Assembly: GCA_964556115.1 (NCBI GenBank)
Contig: CAZKVC010000009.1
Coordinates: 39,097-103,096 of the forward strand
DNA length: 64,000 nt
Direction of reading: 5' to 3'
From: Parvularcula sp964556115
Lineage (GTDB): Bacteria > Pseudomonadota > Alphaproteobacteria > Caulobacterales > Parvularculaceae
The position numbers and the translations under genes were made by a program. Below the pieces are notes generated by a model, which saw only the letters and a program-made list of their open reading frames with translations, had not been told where the DNA came from and searched no databases. This document shows positions 35,065-42,802 of this stretch, one piece after another (the first letter of the stretch is position 1; every line of letters begins with the position of its first letter).

Positions 35065-35259
35065 ATGTCCATTCAAGCACGCTTAGACACCCTCACCGAG
35101 CGGCACCAAGCCCTGGATGCGGCGCTCGCGCAGGAAAGACGTCATGCGGCGTTTGACGACCAGAGAATCGCCGAGCTGAAACGACAGAAATTGGCCATCA
35201 AGGATCAGATCGAAGGTCTGAGATCCGCCACCCTTGGGCATGGGCGGAAACCCAGCTAA
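35065..35259 (+). CDS. YdcH-like (DUF465) protein, short form
   Basis: A 64-residue protein with the family pattern: RLDTLTERHQALDAALAQE and RIAELKRQKLAIKDQIEGLR. It lacks the acidic tail of the paralogue at 33468 but shares the KLxIKDQIExLR segment. GAAAGGAGAT precedes the ATG. It is divergent from ubiX, and 75 bases separate it from the SDR gene. Confidence 0.87.
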   Translation: MSIQARLDTLTERHQALDAALAQERRHAAFDDQRIAELKRQKLAIKDQIEGLRSATLGHGRKPS

Positions 35260-35334
35260 CGGACCTGATCCGAAGATGCGCCCCGGCCCCGCTCGGGGCG
35301 CTTCGAACGGACGGCTTTCTCAGCGGGGATCACC

Positions 35335-36147
35335 ATGACCAATCGCACCGTTATCGTCACCGGCGTCGGCGCCAGCCTGGGGCGGGCTGCGGCATTCCGC
35401 TTCGCGCGCAGCAAGGACCGGCTGGTCCTGACCGACACCGACCGCCAGCGCGGCCTGGCCGTGCGGGACGAAGTCGAAGCCCGCGGGGCGGAGGTCAGCT
35501 TCATCGCAGCGGATCTCGACGAGGCTCTCGACGTACACAACGTCCTGGCCGAGGCCCTCGATACCTTCGGTCGGATCGACGTTCTTGCTCATTGTGCGCA
35601 TTATTATCGCACAGCGCCCTTCCTTGAAATTTCCGAAGAAGAGTTCGACGACATCATGGACAAGAACGTCCGCGCCGCCTTCCTCATCAACAAGGCCGTG
35701 GCGCAGCAGATCATTCGTCAGTCCGCTGAGGTCGATGACGGCGGGGTGGATGTCGCGAGGTCCGGCGCGATCGTCAATGTCGTCTCCAACGAAGCCGTGA
35801 CCGCGAATGAGGAAGACGCGATCTTCGCCGCAAGCCAGGGGGCGGTGGTCCAGTTGACCAAGGCCGTCGCCATGACCCTCTCCCCCTACGGAGCAAGAGC
35901 GAACGCGGTGGGCATATCGGGCGTGAAAGAAGTCCTCGACGAAGCGCTCGTGACCACCGCCGCCCAGCGCAAGGCCTCGATCGGGATGACCCCGATGGGG
36001 CGGCGCGGCGAGCCCAAGGAAGTCGCCAACGCCATCCACTTCCTCGCCGCCGAAGAAGCAAGCTTCATCACCGGTCAGGTCCTGTTCGTCGATGGCGGCC
36101 GCCTTGCGGTCTCCAAAACCCTCGCCTCGGAAGGGGAGGAGAGCTAG
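35335..36147 (+). CDS. SDR-family protein without the catalytic Tyr/Lys
   Basis: A 270-residue Rossmann-fold protein with the cofactor turn TGVGASLG (residues 9-16) and the SDR overall layout. At the position of the YxxxK active site (normally YAASKGAVV) it reads FAASQGAVV (~residues 163-171): the Tyr is Phe and the Lys is Gln. The usual NNAG motif is AHCAH. The Ser in VVSNEAVT is kept. This suggests a pseudo-dehydrogenase or one with a different chemistry. No partner genes are obvious. Confidence 0.8.
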   Translation: MTNRTVIVTGVGASLGRAAAFRFARSKDRLVLTDTDRQRGLAVRDEVEARGAEVSFIAADLDEALDVHNVLAEALDTFGRIDVLAHCAHYYRTAPFLEISEEEFDDIMDKNVRAAFLINKAVAQQIIRQSAEVDDGGVDVARSGAIVNVVSNEAVTANEEDAIFAASQGAVVQLTKAVAMTLSPYGARANAVGISGVKEVLDEALVTTAAQRKASIGMTPMGRRGEPKEVANAIHFLAAEEASFITGQVLFVDGGRLAVSKTLASEGEES

Positions 36148-36194
36148 AGCAACGGACCGCGAAGTGGGGCCCGGTTCGCGGAGAAAAGTTGCTC
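36147..36194. repeat. Palindrome 1 after the SDR gene
   Basis: GAGCAAC (36147-36153) and GTTGCTC (36188-36194), with inner CCGCGAA and TTCGCGG, form an interrupted hairpin starting on the last base of the SDR gene. It could be a terminator, and it resembles palindromes common in alphaproteobacterial genomes. Confidence 0.65.
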
Positions 36195-36206
36195 CAAAAC
36201 ACAAAT

Positions 36207-36249
36207 CTAGCGCATCGGACTGATTCTATGAAGCAGTCCGATGCGCTAG
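36207..36249. repeat. Perfect 16-bp palindrome next to topoisomerase IB
   Basis: CTAGCGCATCGGACTG (36207-36222) and CAGTCCGATGCGCTAG (36234-36249) are exact inverted arms around 11 bases. The right arm contains the stop codon of the convergent topoisomerase gene (TAG, 36246-36248 on minus). It would terminate both converging transcripts, or is a mobile palindrome. Confidence 0.85.
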
Positions 36250-37259
36250 GCCTTCTCCTGTTTCTTCAGCCAGCGGAAGAACCAGCTCTCTTCTGCCGAA
36301 AAGCCTTGATAATGCCTGCCGATCCGGTGACTTGCGGCATCGCCCTCGAGCGATCCTTCCTTGACCGCGTCAATGATGGCGGGGTGGATATAGCTGTTGC
36401 GGACGATCGCCTTCGTGTTGCCGAGCCGCTGGCTTGCCGCGCCCAGGACATCGTCCACCTTCGCGCCCTTCTCGAGGCCCCGGGCGAAGGCAGCGACCGA
36501 GCCGTGCCAGGTGCGGAACGTCTTGGCACTGACATCATCGCCGAAAAGGCCGTGGAGGTAGGCGTTCACCTCGCCTGAGGTGATGCGGCGAAACTCCCCC
36601 TCCTCGTCCTGATACTGAAAGAGGTGCTGGCCGGGGAGGTCGGAAAGCCGCCGGACGAGATTTCTCAGCCGTACATCGTCGATTGAAACCTGCCGGTCCT
36701 TCCCCGATTTCCCGGCAAAATGAAGGACGGCGCCGTCATCCTCAACGTGCCGCATGCGTAGCGTCGTTGCGCCGAAGCTGCCATTCTCCTTCGAATAGGC
36801 CTCGTTGCCGACCCGCAGGGCATGGTGGTCGAGAAGCCAGAACATCGCCGCCAGGATCCGCCCCTGCCGCGGCGCAAGACCGCGCCGCTGCTCTTCGTTG
36901 CGTGCCCGCGCCGTGCCCAATTTGTCCCCGAAGTCCAGAAGCGCGCTATACTTCTTCTGGTTACGGAAGGCCTGCCAGTCCGGATGGTAGATATACGCCT
37001 TGCGGCCCCGCGCATCGCGGCCCGTGGCCTGAAGGTGACCCTTGGGGTCCTGGCAGATCCAGACGTCCTCATAGGCCGGGGGCACCGCCAGGCCGCGGCA
37101 GCGCTCCTTGATGGAATTCTCTACGATCAGGTCGCCGGAGGGCGCATGGAAGCTGAAGCCCCGCCCCCGCCTCATGCGGGTGATACCCGGCGCCGCACTG
37201 TCGGCGTAGCGCAGCCCGGCGCGGTGAGCATCTTCTTTCGCGGTCCTGACGGCGGCCAT
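36246..37259 (-). CDS. DNA topoisomerase IB (eukaryotic-like)
   Basis: A ~337-residue protein with the bacterial Topo IB fold: core residues in LRVGNEAYSKENGSFGATTLR, GKSGKDRQVSIDD, the HGSVAAFARG segment and the catalytic Tyr in IVRNSYIHPAII. It relaxes DNA by nicking one strand through a 3'-phosphotyrosine. The start is uncertain: ATG 37259 or 37265 (in frame) are the best, since the open frame up to 37472 has no sensible leader. It is divergent from the M48 protease gene. Confidence 0.88.
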   Translation of the reverse strand: MAAVRTAKEDAHRAGLRYADSAAPGITRMRRGRGFSFHAPSGDLIVENSIKERCRGLAVPPAYEDVWICQDPKGHLQATGRDARGRKAYIYHPDWQAFRNQKKYSALLDFGDKLGTARARNEEQRRGLAPRQGRILAAMFWLLDHHALRVGNEAYSKENGSFGATTLRMRHVEDDGAVLHFAGKSGKDRQVSIDDVRLRNLVRRLSDLPGQHLFQYQDEEGEFRRITSGEVNAYLHGLFGDDVSAKTFRTWHGSVAAFARGLEKGAKVDDVLGAASQRLGNTKAIVRNSYIHPAIIDAVKEGSLEGDAASHRIGRHYQGFSAEESWFFRWLKKQEKA

Positions 37260-37470
37260 GGTCATGGCAGCGGAAAGGCCCCGGGCGCTGAAAACGTTCC
37301 CGACGCCACTTGTCGCGGGAACGGCCAAGGGGCCTTCATCGTTAGGCAGAAAGGGTTCCACACCGGGCGGCCCGTTGCCGTGTTCGGGGCCTGACGCAGA
37401 CGTGAAGCCGAAGCTTGTCCATTTGGACGGCAGCCCCGATAAGTTCCATGCCAGACGACTGGAGAGTTCC

Positions 37471-38277
37471 ATGCCCCGCTATCTGAGACGAAGCCTGATT
37501 GCCATCGCTTGCGGTTTGAGCGGCTTGGCCGCCTGTACCTATAACGAGCAGCTGGGCCGCAACCAGCTTCTCATCGGCAACAGCTCGTCCCTCGCTTCAG
37601 CTGCCGCGCAAAGCTGGGAGGAGCTGAAGCAGAAGCAGCCGGTCTCTAGGGACAGCCGCTATACCGCGCGGCTCAACCGCGTGGCGCCGAAGGTTCTTCG
37701 CGCCGCCGGCGAGGACCCATCGCAATGGGAGTGGCTGGTCTTTGAAGATGACAGCCTCAACGCTTTCGCCCTGCCGGGCGGCCGCTTCGGCGTCTTCACC
37801 GGCATTATGGACATCATGGAGAACGACGCCCAGCTCGCCACCGTGGTCGGTCACGAGATCGCCCATGTGAAGTTCAACCATGCGCAGGAGCGCTCCAGCC
37901 AGGGCACCTTTGCCCAGCTCGGCCTCGGCCTCGGCGCGGTGCTGGCAGGGGCGGGCTGCGACGGCAGCGCGGCCGAGCGCCGGGCTTGCGAGCAGCGTAG
38001 CGGGGCTTTGGTTCAGGCTTTGGGCATGGGCGCAATTTACGGCGTGATCCTGCCCTATAGCCGCAAGCATGAAAGCGAATCCGACGTCTTCGGCATCCGC
38101 TACATGGCACGGGCCGGTTATGACGTCTGCGAGTCGATCGATTTCTGGCAGAACATGGCCCAGGCCTCCGCCGGACAACAGCGCCCTCCCGAGTTCGCCT
38201 CCACCCACCCTTCCGGCGAGACCCGGATCAGCCTGCTGCGGGCCGAAGCCCAGCAACTTGGCCGGAACTGCGGGTAG
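37471..38277 (+). CDS. M48-family zinc metalloprotease lipoprotein (BepA/LoiP-like)
   Basis: A 268-residue protein: a lipoprotein signal (GLSGLAAC), then an M48 domain with HEIAH (~residues 129-133, zinc ligands) and the third ligand in KHESESDVFG (~195). Family members degrade or repair outer-membrane proteins in the periplasm. The start is ATG 37471. It is the last chromosomal protein gene before tRNA-His, 65 bases away. Confidence 0.88.
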   Translation: MPRYLRRSLIAIACGLSGLAACTYNEQLGRNQLLIGNSSSLASAAAQSWEELKQKQPVSRDSRYTARLNRVAPKVLRAAGEDPSQWEWLVFEDDSLNAFALPGGRFGVFTGIMDIMENDAQLATVVGHEIAHVKFNHAQERSSQGTFAQLGLGLGAVLAGAGCDGSAAERRACEQRSGALVQALGMGAIYGVILPYSRKHESESDVFGIRYMARAGYDVCESIDFWQNMAQASAGQQRPPEFASTHPSGETRISLLRAEAQQLGRNCG

Positions 38278-38342
38278 CCGCATCGGCAAAAAGGGGGTGA
38301 CGGGCCTCGCCGTTTTGGCTATGGCCCGCCCCTCACCGGCAT

Positions 38343-38419
38343 GCCGCCTTAGCTCAGTTGGTTAGAGCGCTTGATTGTGGATCAAGAGGTCGCTGGTTCG
38401 ATTCCAGCAGGCGGTACCA
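38343..38419 (+). tRNA. tRNA-His (GTG anticodon), integration site
   Basis: 77 bases fold as a full cloverleaf with a 7-bp acceptor stem (GCCGCCT with AGGCGGT, one G-U pair), a D arm, a five-base anticodon stem around TTGTGGA (anticodon GTG), a TTCGATT T-loop and a genome-encoded ACCA end. There is no G at -1 and the discriminator is A, the alphaproteobacterial form of tRNA-His. The conjugative element begins right after it, so the 3' end is the likely att core. Confidence 0.97.
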
Positions 38420-38465
38420 ACAAAATCAAAGGCTTAGATAGCTTTCTTTCATAATAGAAATTTAG
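38420..38465. other. Presumed left boundary of the integrated element
   Basis: The tRNA-His 3' end is followed by element-type sequence (an A/T-rich bridge, then the TGGCAACCA repeats and a Xis-like gene). Integrases of this class use a tRNA 3' end as the att core. The matching direct repeat (right end) is not in the window, so the boundary is inferred from gene content only. Confidence 0.5.
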
Positions 38466-38466
38466 C

Positions 38467-38564
38467 TGGCAACCATATGGCAACCACTTCCAGCGAAGCC
38501 ATGGGTAACCATTGGTATCGTCGAAGCGGTCAGTCAACGGCCCTGCCTTCAGGGTTGGTTGCCA
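38467..38564. promoter_or_regulatory. Repeated TGGCAACCA sites near the att end
   Basis: TGGCAACCA occurs at 38467-38475 and 38478-38486, an imperfect copy (GGGTAACCA) at 38503-38511 and an exact inverted copy (TGGTTGCCA) at 38556-38564. Three perfect sites in 98 bases next to the tRNA suggest integrase or excisionase arm-type binding sites. The Xis-like gene's stop lies two bases after the last one. Confidence 0.6.
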
Positions 38565-38565
38565 G

Positions 38566-38934
38566 TCATTGACGTTCAGACGTGCTTCGTCTCCGGCATT
38601 CATCGACATACTCCGCCAAATCACTGCGGCGGTAGCCCACGGTCCTTCGGCCGAGTTTCACGAAGGTCGGCCCTTCTCCAGAACAGCGCATCTTCGCGAG
38701 GGTCGAAACCGAGCGGTTCAAAAGCAAGGCGGCCTGTTTCGGTGTCAGAAGGTCACAATTTTGATGCATACTCTGCTGCGGAGTGACGGCGCTCAGGAAC
38801 TCGTTCAAGGCCTTGAGAACGAGCTCATCAGGCGAGACGTCGGTCAAAACCGCCGCCTTTTGGATCGCGGTCCGATAACGATGTGGAAGATGAGCTGCGT
38901 AGCGCGTGTCCGATTGAGGGGATTTGATCGTCAT
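38566..38934 (-). CDS. Xis/AlpA-like DNA-binding protein
   Basis: A 122-residue protein. The C-terminal half (LLTPKQAALLLNRSVSTLAKM, then VKLGRRTVGYRRSDLAEYV) is the winged-helix pattern of AlpA/excisionase proteins. The N-terminal part (HLPHRYRTAIQKAAVLTDVSP) looks like a ribbon-helix-helix. It sits next to the att end and the repeated sites, so it probably directs excision or controls the integrase promoter. No integrase gene lies between it and the tRNA. Confidence 0.75.
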   Translation of the reverse strand: MTIKSPQSDTRYAAHLPHRYRTAIQKAAVLTDVSPDELVLKALNEFLSAVTPQQSMHQNCDLLTPKQAALLLNRSVSTLAKMRCSGEGPTFVKLGRRTVGYRRSDLAEYVDECRRRSTSERQ

Positions 38935-39102
38935 GTGTGCGTCGTGATCGCGACGACGAAAGCCTCTGTACTTTTGTCAGGACTAGAGGCGCTCGGCTAG
39001 GGCTACGTCGGTATCCGGTTCATTTCAGAAATATTCTTTAAACCAAGCAATTTGGTCAAAATGCAACTATTTCGGCTTGTTATCTCCAGCGAGGGGAAAA
39101 CC

Positions 39103-39405
39103 ATGTCCGCATCAGACCAAGCCGGCGACGGCAGTAGCGAGCAGAGCGATGACGTCGCGCGCTCTAGCCTCCCGTTTTTTCCGCGCCCGAAACCGGAAGC
39201 GATTTCGGACTACGACGAACTCGATGCGCCAATCGTCCGTATCGCGAGTAAGCGGGGGCACTGCCGCCTTGTCGGGAAGGCATTTAACCATTCCACGCTG
39301 TACTGGGATGTGGTCAGCATCGCCGGAACGGGTTTGGTTACGCGCCGCGTCGCCAAAGCCAAGGCTCACACGATGCCATGTGCGGAGTGCCCTGCTGATA
39401 TCTAA
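39103..39405 (+). CDS. Hypothetical protein of the element (CxxC ending)
   Basis: A 100-residue protein starting at ATG 39103 (GAGGGG upstream). It has an acidic, disordered N-terminus and a short folded core (IVRIASKRGHCRLVGKAFNH, then YWDVVSIAGTGLVTRR) and ends in MPCAECPADI. No family is recognised. Its end overlaps the convergent XRE-type gene by four bases. Confidence 0.6.
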   Translation: MSASDQAGDGSSEQSDDVARSSLPFFPRPKPEAISDYDELDAPIVRIASKRGHCRLVGKAFNHSTLYWDVVSIAGTGLVTRRVAKAKAHTMPCAECPADI

Positions 39406-39842
39406 TCTGCGCGTGGATCTGAAAGAAGCAGCCGCATCATCCCAGCCATCAGGTCTTCCGGATCGAGATGCTTGATCTGCTCGGCGATGAGTTTTCTGAG
39501 CGCGGCGTCCGAGGTGATGAGCGCATCGCTTTTGACCAAAGCCTTGAGAAGCGAGGCATCGACACTGTCAGGCGATGACGGGCTCGACGGAGTCTGGCCT
39601 GGTAGGCCGGTGACAAACCGCTCGAGCGGGAATTCGAGAAGCGCCGCCATCTTGACCAGAAGACATAGCCCTGGGCACCGCTCGCCCGCTTCGAAACGCT
39701 GTATGGTCGAGCCGCTTTTGAGGCCGACCTCGCTCGCCAGATAGGACTGGGTCAGTCCCTTCTTCTGCCTGGCGAACAGCAATTCATTGCCCAAAGACTG
39801 GGCCAGTTGCGGCTCTTCGAAACTATCCTTGCAAAACTCCAT
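39402..39842 (-). CDS. XRE-family regulator of the element
   Basis: A 146-residue protein with an N-terminal helix-turn-helix (LLFARQKKGLTQSYLASEVGL, then GSTIQRFEAGERCPG) and a Ser/Pro-rich linker before a helical C-terminal half. I place the start at ATG 39842, ahead of which GGAG lies; a GTG at 39857 is also in frame. As the XRE protein nearest to the tra control region, it may repress conjugation, but its targets are inferred. Confidence 0.8.
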   Translation of the reverse strand: MEFCKDSFEEPQLAQSLGNELLFARQKKGLTQSYLASEVGLKSGSTIQRFEAGERCPGLCLLVKMAALLEFPLERFVTGLPGQTPSSPSSPDSVDASLLKALVKSDALITSDAALRKLIAEQIKHLDPEDLMAGMMRLLLSDPRAD

Positions 39843-39873
39843 CTCACTCACTCCCACAAGCCCTGTGGTGAAG

Positions 39874-39904
39874 TGATTGCATCACAACATTTATTGCAGT
39901 GCAA
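39874..39904. promoter_or_regulatory. Palindromes upstream of the XRE gene
   Basis: TGATTGCATCA (39874-39884) and TTGCAGTGCAA (39894-39904) are two short palindromes in the leader of the XRE gene. They are candidate autoregulatory operators, overlapping a plausible minus-strand promoter area. Confidence 0.35.
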
Positions 39905-39943
39905 CAAAAATCATTGGTGACAGATTGTTAGCGGCAAAGTTGC

Positions 39944-40360
39944 TTAACGGGAGCGATTCGCCTGCTTCGATGGATGGGTGACCTGCAGGGAGCGCAGCGT
40001 GTCGTCCGGCGCTTCGGCGAGGGATAGGATCGCAAGGTGCGCGATCGTGCGAAGGGGGAGTTCAGGGGCACTGAGAGCGATGAGCTCTCCCCGCAAACGC
40101 TTGAGTGCCAAGGCATGGCGACCCCTCAGCGCCAAGTAAGTAGCGTCCGGAGCCTTCGCTCTTCGGCTGAGGTCCTGGCAGCCGCCACGCTGGTACAGAG
40201 CGAGCACGGCAGGAGCCGTCGCCGCACCGACGGCCAAGGAGCCGATCTCCGTTACACTGCCGGTGGAAATACCCATGGCGCAGGCGCGGATACGGAGCTC
40301 ACGGAGTTTCTTCTGAAACTCCGGATCCCCGCTCAACCTGATCTGGTGGACGTCGGCCAT
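39944..40360 (-). CDS. Hypothetical basic protein, possible relaxosome or control protein
   Basis: A 138-residue basic protein, begun at ATG 40360. The N-terminal IRLSGDPEFQKKLRELRIRA looks like a short strand-helix of ribbon-helix-helix type, and the middle is helical and Ala-rich. No family is recognised. Its place, divergent from traA, is where F-like systems keep TraM/TraJ/TraY-type control or accessory genes, but this is an inference. Confidence 0.6.
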   Translation of the reverse strand: MADVHQIRLSGDPEFQKKLRELRIRACAMGISTGSVTEIGSLAVGAATAPAVLALYQRGGCQDLSRRAKAPDATYLALRGRHALALKRLRGELIALSAPELPLRTIAHLAILSLAEAPDDTLRSLQVTHPSKQANRSR

Positions 40361-40719
40361 CGAAGCCCCAGTGCTACTTTTCTACGGCAGCGCCTAAATC
40401 AGATTGGCTTGCCCGATCCTTAAAATTGACAGGGTCCAGCTTACCGAATGTTGACATTGCCAATCCGGCAAGACCGATGCTGTGGTGGCAATTGGCTTGC
40501 CAGCTTGGCGTAGCCTCGATGCCGATACGGGCGGTTCCTCGACCATGGGTAGGGGTCGCCTCGCGCTAAGCACGTCCACGGAGAAACGATTGCGTTCCCG
40601 GCAAGACGCTTGCCGATCTGGCACCATTACAACCACTGCCTACGGATTGATCCACTTGGGTTTTTCCGGCTTCGTGGCGAGGTCATCGATTGGCGGTGAC
40701 GTCAGCAAACGGAGCTTCT
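40361..40719. other. Divergent control region before traA
   Basis: This 359-base region has no gene. It carries repeated GGCAAG/CTTGCC elements (listed separately) and two TTGACA hexamers (40426-40431 and 40451-40456) that could be -35 boxes without a strong -10. Transfer-operon promoters, and perhaps oriT, are expected here. Confidence 0.5.
40404..40615. promoter_or_regulatory. Repeated GGCAAG/CTTGCC sites before traA
   Basis: The motif appears as ATTGGCTTGCC (40403-40413 and 40491-40501), CCGGCAAG (40465-40472), GGCAA...TTGCC (40487-40501) and a perfect palindrome CGGCAAG-ACG-CTTGCCG (40599-40615). Four clusters in 212 bases suggest a family of binding sites for an element-encoded regulator controlling the tra promoter, or relaxosome sites. 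Confidence 0.55.
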
Positions 40720-41046
40720 ATGCAGCTTTCTCTTTCCTCTCCTCGCGCTGAGCGATCTCTTCAGGGGATCGTCGGCGCAGGGCTAACCCTCGCGGGTGTC
40801 GCCGTGATGGCGGGCTCGGCCATGGCCGGTACCGATGCCACGTTCGACACGGCCGTGACCACGGTGGCGGGCTATATCAATGGCTCTGCGGGTAAGCTCG
40901 CCGCCCTTGTCTCGCTCGCTTACGGGGTCGTCCGTATGGCGACGAGCGGCTGGTCTCTTGGCCATGTCGGCGTGCCGATGGCCGTCGGCGTCGCCGCCGG
41001 GATCGGTGGTCCCATCGTCCAGTCGTCGGTTTCGGCGATCATCTAA
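40720..41046 (+). CDS. traA: Pilin TraA
   Basis: A 108-residue prepilin-like protein: a long leader (MQLSLSSPRAER, then a hydrophobic stretch ending in AMAGTD), followed by ~70 residues of two hydrophobic helices (TTVAGYINGSAGKLAALVSLA and HVGVPMAVGVAAGIGGPIVQS) with a basic/polar loop. This is the layout of F-type TraA. It forms the conjugative pilus after processing. It heads the operon and precedes traL by 114 bases. Confidence 0.85.
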   Translation: MQLSLSSPRAERSLQGIVGAGLTLAGVAVMAGSAMAGTDATFDTAVTTVAGYINGSAGKLAALVSLAYGVVRMATSGWSLGHVGVPMAVGVAAGIGGPIVQSSVSAII

Positions 41047-41160
41047 CAAGTTCCAACTCTAACAAGGGAGCGTGATCGAGCACGCGGTTGAAAGCAGACG
41101 GCTCCGGCCCTCGGCAGGGGGAGCAGTTTTCATGAGCCCAATCGTCCGTGTCAGGTCACG

Positions 41161-41466
41161 ATGAAGACAAAGATGGCTACGGCTGATCGCCACCGCATAC
41201 CTGCGACTTTGGATGACCCTGAGAAGCTTGCCTTCTGGACGCTTGATGAGTTCGTCCTGCTGGTCGGCGGTTTCATGCTCGGTATTGTTCTTGGCCGGTT
41301 CGTGGAAGGCATCCTGGCGGGCTTCGCCGGCGTCTTTCTGATCAAGCGCTTCAAGTGCGGTGAAAGCCTCCAAATCCTGCGGTTCGCTGCCTATTGGTAC
41401 TTGCCCTCCGGCCTCTTCTCCTTCGAGCGGACGCTCGCCTCTCACAAACGCGAACTGGCGGGGTAG
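41161..41466 (+). CDS. traL: TraL, F-type assembly protein
   Basis: A 101-residue protein with the TraL pattern: RIPATLDDPEKLAFWTLDEF and a hydrophobic segment (VLLVGGFMLGIVLGRFVEGILAGFAGVF), ending in a basic tail. TraL is a small inner-membrane part of the F-type pilus assembly site. It precedes traE by six bases. Confidence 0.85.
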   Translation: MKTKMATADRHRIPATLDDPEKLAFWTLDEFVLLVGGFMLGIVLGRFVEGILAGFAGVFLIKRFKCGESLQILRFAAYWYLPSGLFSFERTLASHKRELAG

Positions 41467-41471
41467 GAAGC

Positions 41472-42074
41472 ATGGAAGCGCAAGTTGCCTACACGCGGCT
41501 GAGGTCAACCATCCGCCAGCGGAACATGCTGGCCGTCGCCGGGCTCACTCTATGCCTTGGGACGGTGCTTCAGTCCTATATGCTGATGACCAGGCAGGAG
41601 AGGGTTATCCTAACCCCGACCCTACGTTCCGACGCGGCGATGACCGCCGATGCGCCGAGCGCTGAATATCTTGAGCAGACCACCCGCGATGTCGCGGGCC
41701 TCTTCCTCAACCGCCACCCCCACAATCTCAGCTATTTTCGCGACAACATCCTGCGCCTTGCGCATCCGACATCCCACGGCGAGATCGAAGCAGCGCTGAT
41801 CGCCACCGAGCGCAGGCTGCTCGCGACCAAATCCTCCACCGTTTTCTACCCATCGGAGATCTTCGTCGATCCGGTGGGCCTCCATTCTGAAATCCGCGGC
41901 GAGCTGCACACCTATCTGGGGCCTGATCGGGTCAAATCCGAACGCGCCATCTACGCTGCGGATTGGCGCTACGGCTCGATGCGGCTCTGGCTCGAAGACT
42001 TCTATCCGATCACGGCCGATGAAGCCGAGGCAAGCGCAGCGCCGCTCTTCAAGACAGGAGAGGTGCCCCAATGA
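41472..42074 (+). CDS. traE: TraE, F-type inner-membrane assembly protein
   Basis: A 200-residue protein with a single N-terminal transmembrane segment (NMLAVAGLTLCLGTVLQSYML) and a periplasmic domain (from about 45). The layout and length match TraE (VirB8-like), part of the core complex that anchors the secretion channel. Its stop overlaps traK by four bases. Confidence 0.85.
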   Translation: MEAQVAYTRLRSTIRQRNMLAVAGLTLCLGTVLQSYMLMTRQERVILTPTLRSDAAMTADAPSAEYLEQTTRDVAGLFLNRHPHNLSYFRDNILRLAHPTSHGEIEAALIATERRLLATKSSTVFYPSEIFVDPVGLHSEIRGELHTYLGPDRVKSERAIYAADWRYGSMRLWLEDFYPITADEAEASAAPLFKTGEVPQ

Positions 42075-42802
42075 CCTCGAACGCCTTCCTCGCCATCGCC
42101 GCTTCGGTCTGCGTGATCACGGCAACCTGCCAGGCGCAGCAGATCATCGAAGTGACCGATGACGGCGTCGTTTCTGGCGCACTCAGCAGCGACGGCGTCA
42201 CCCGCATCAGCTTCCTTCGCGACGGCGCGGCCTCGGTGCAGATGCAAAGCGGCGGTGCGGGTCCGGGCTTCAGCATTGCTCACGAACCATCGACCGGAGA
42301 CCTCTACCTCACCCTCGACGGTCAGGGGCCGCAAAAGCGGTTCGGCGCTGCCAGCTTCTTCGTCACCACCGGCAAGGGTCACACCTACCAGGTGGAGCTG
42401 GAAGCCAAAGCGATCCCCTCAACCCAAATCATGATCCGCAATCCTGAGATGGGCAGGGCGGCTCCTGAACGCCCGATCAAGCTCGGTGCCCGTGATGATG
42501 AGATCATCGCCCTCACCAAGGCGATCTGGGCCGGTGCGCTGATCGACGGCTACGAGGTGAAGAGACAGCCCTCTCGCGAGCGCGCCGTCGGTTCCGTCCG
42601 TGTCCGGCATCAGGTGACGTACCAAGGCGCGCGCTGGACCGGGCATCTTCTCTCCGTGAGGAACCCGGCGCCCGGTTCGGTGCGCTTCGACGAAGCGTCC
42701 TTTCTGGCGCCAGGAACCGTGGCCGTCACCATCCGCGGGCCGCGGGAGCTTGAACGCCGCGGCCGGTCGTCCGTGATCATCATCGAACGGAGCGGTTCAT
42801 GA
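42071..42802 (+). CDS. traK: TraK, outer-membrane core protein
   Basis: A 243-residue secreted protein: a signal peptide (ITATCQAQ region) then a mainly beta-rich TraK-like domain that binds TraB and TraV at the outer membrane (VirB9-like). AYxL-type segments and the C-terminal VTIRGPRELERRG are visible. It overlaps traB by four bases. Confidence 0.83.
   Translation: MTSNAFLAIAASVCVITATCQAQQIIEVTDDGVVSGALSSDGVTRISFLRDGAASVQMQSGGAGPGFSIAHEPSTGDLYLTLDGQGPQKRFGAASFFVTTGKGHTYQVELEAKAIPSTQIMIRNPEMGRAAPERPIKLGARDDEIIALTKAIWAGALIDGYEVKRQPSRERAVGSVRVRHQVTYQGARWTGHLLSVRNPAPGSVRFDEASFLAPGTVAVTIRGPRELERRGRSSVIIIERSGS

Noticed and set aside
38382..38624. 80-residue minus-strand frame ending in PPAGIEPATS
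   Set aside because: The end of the frame runs into the tRNA-His, a familiar artefact of annotation over tRNA genes; the real integrase is not here.
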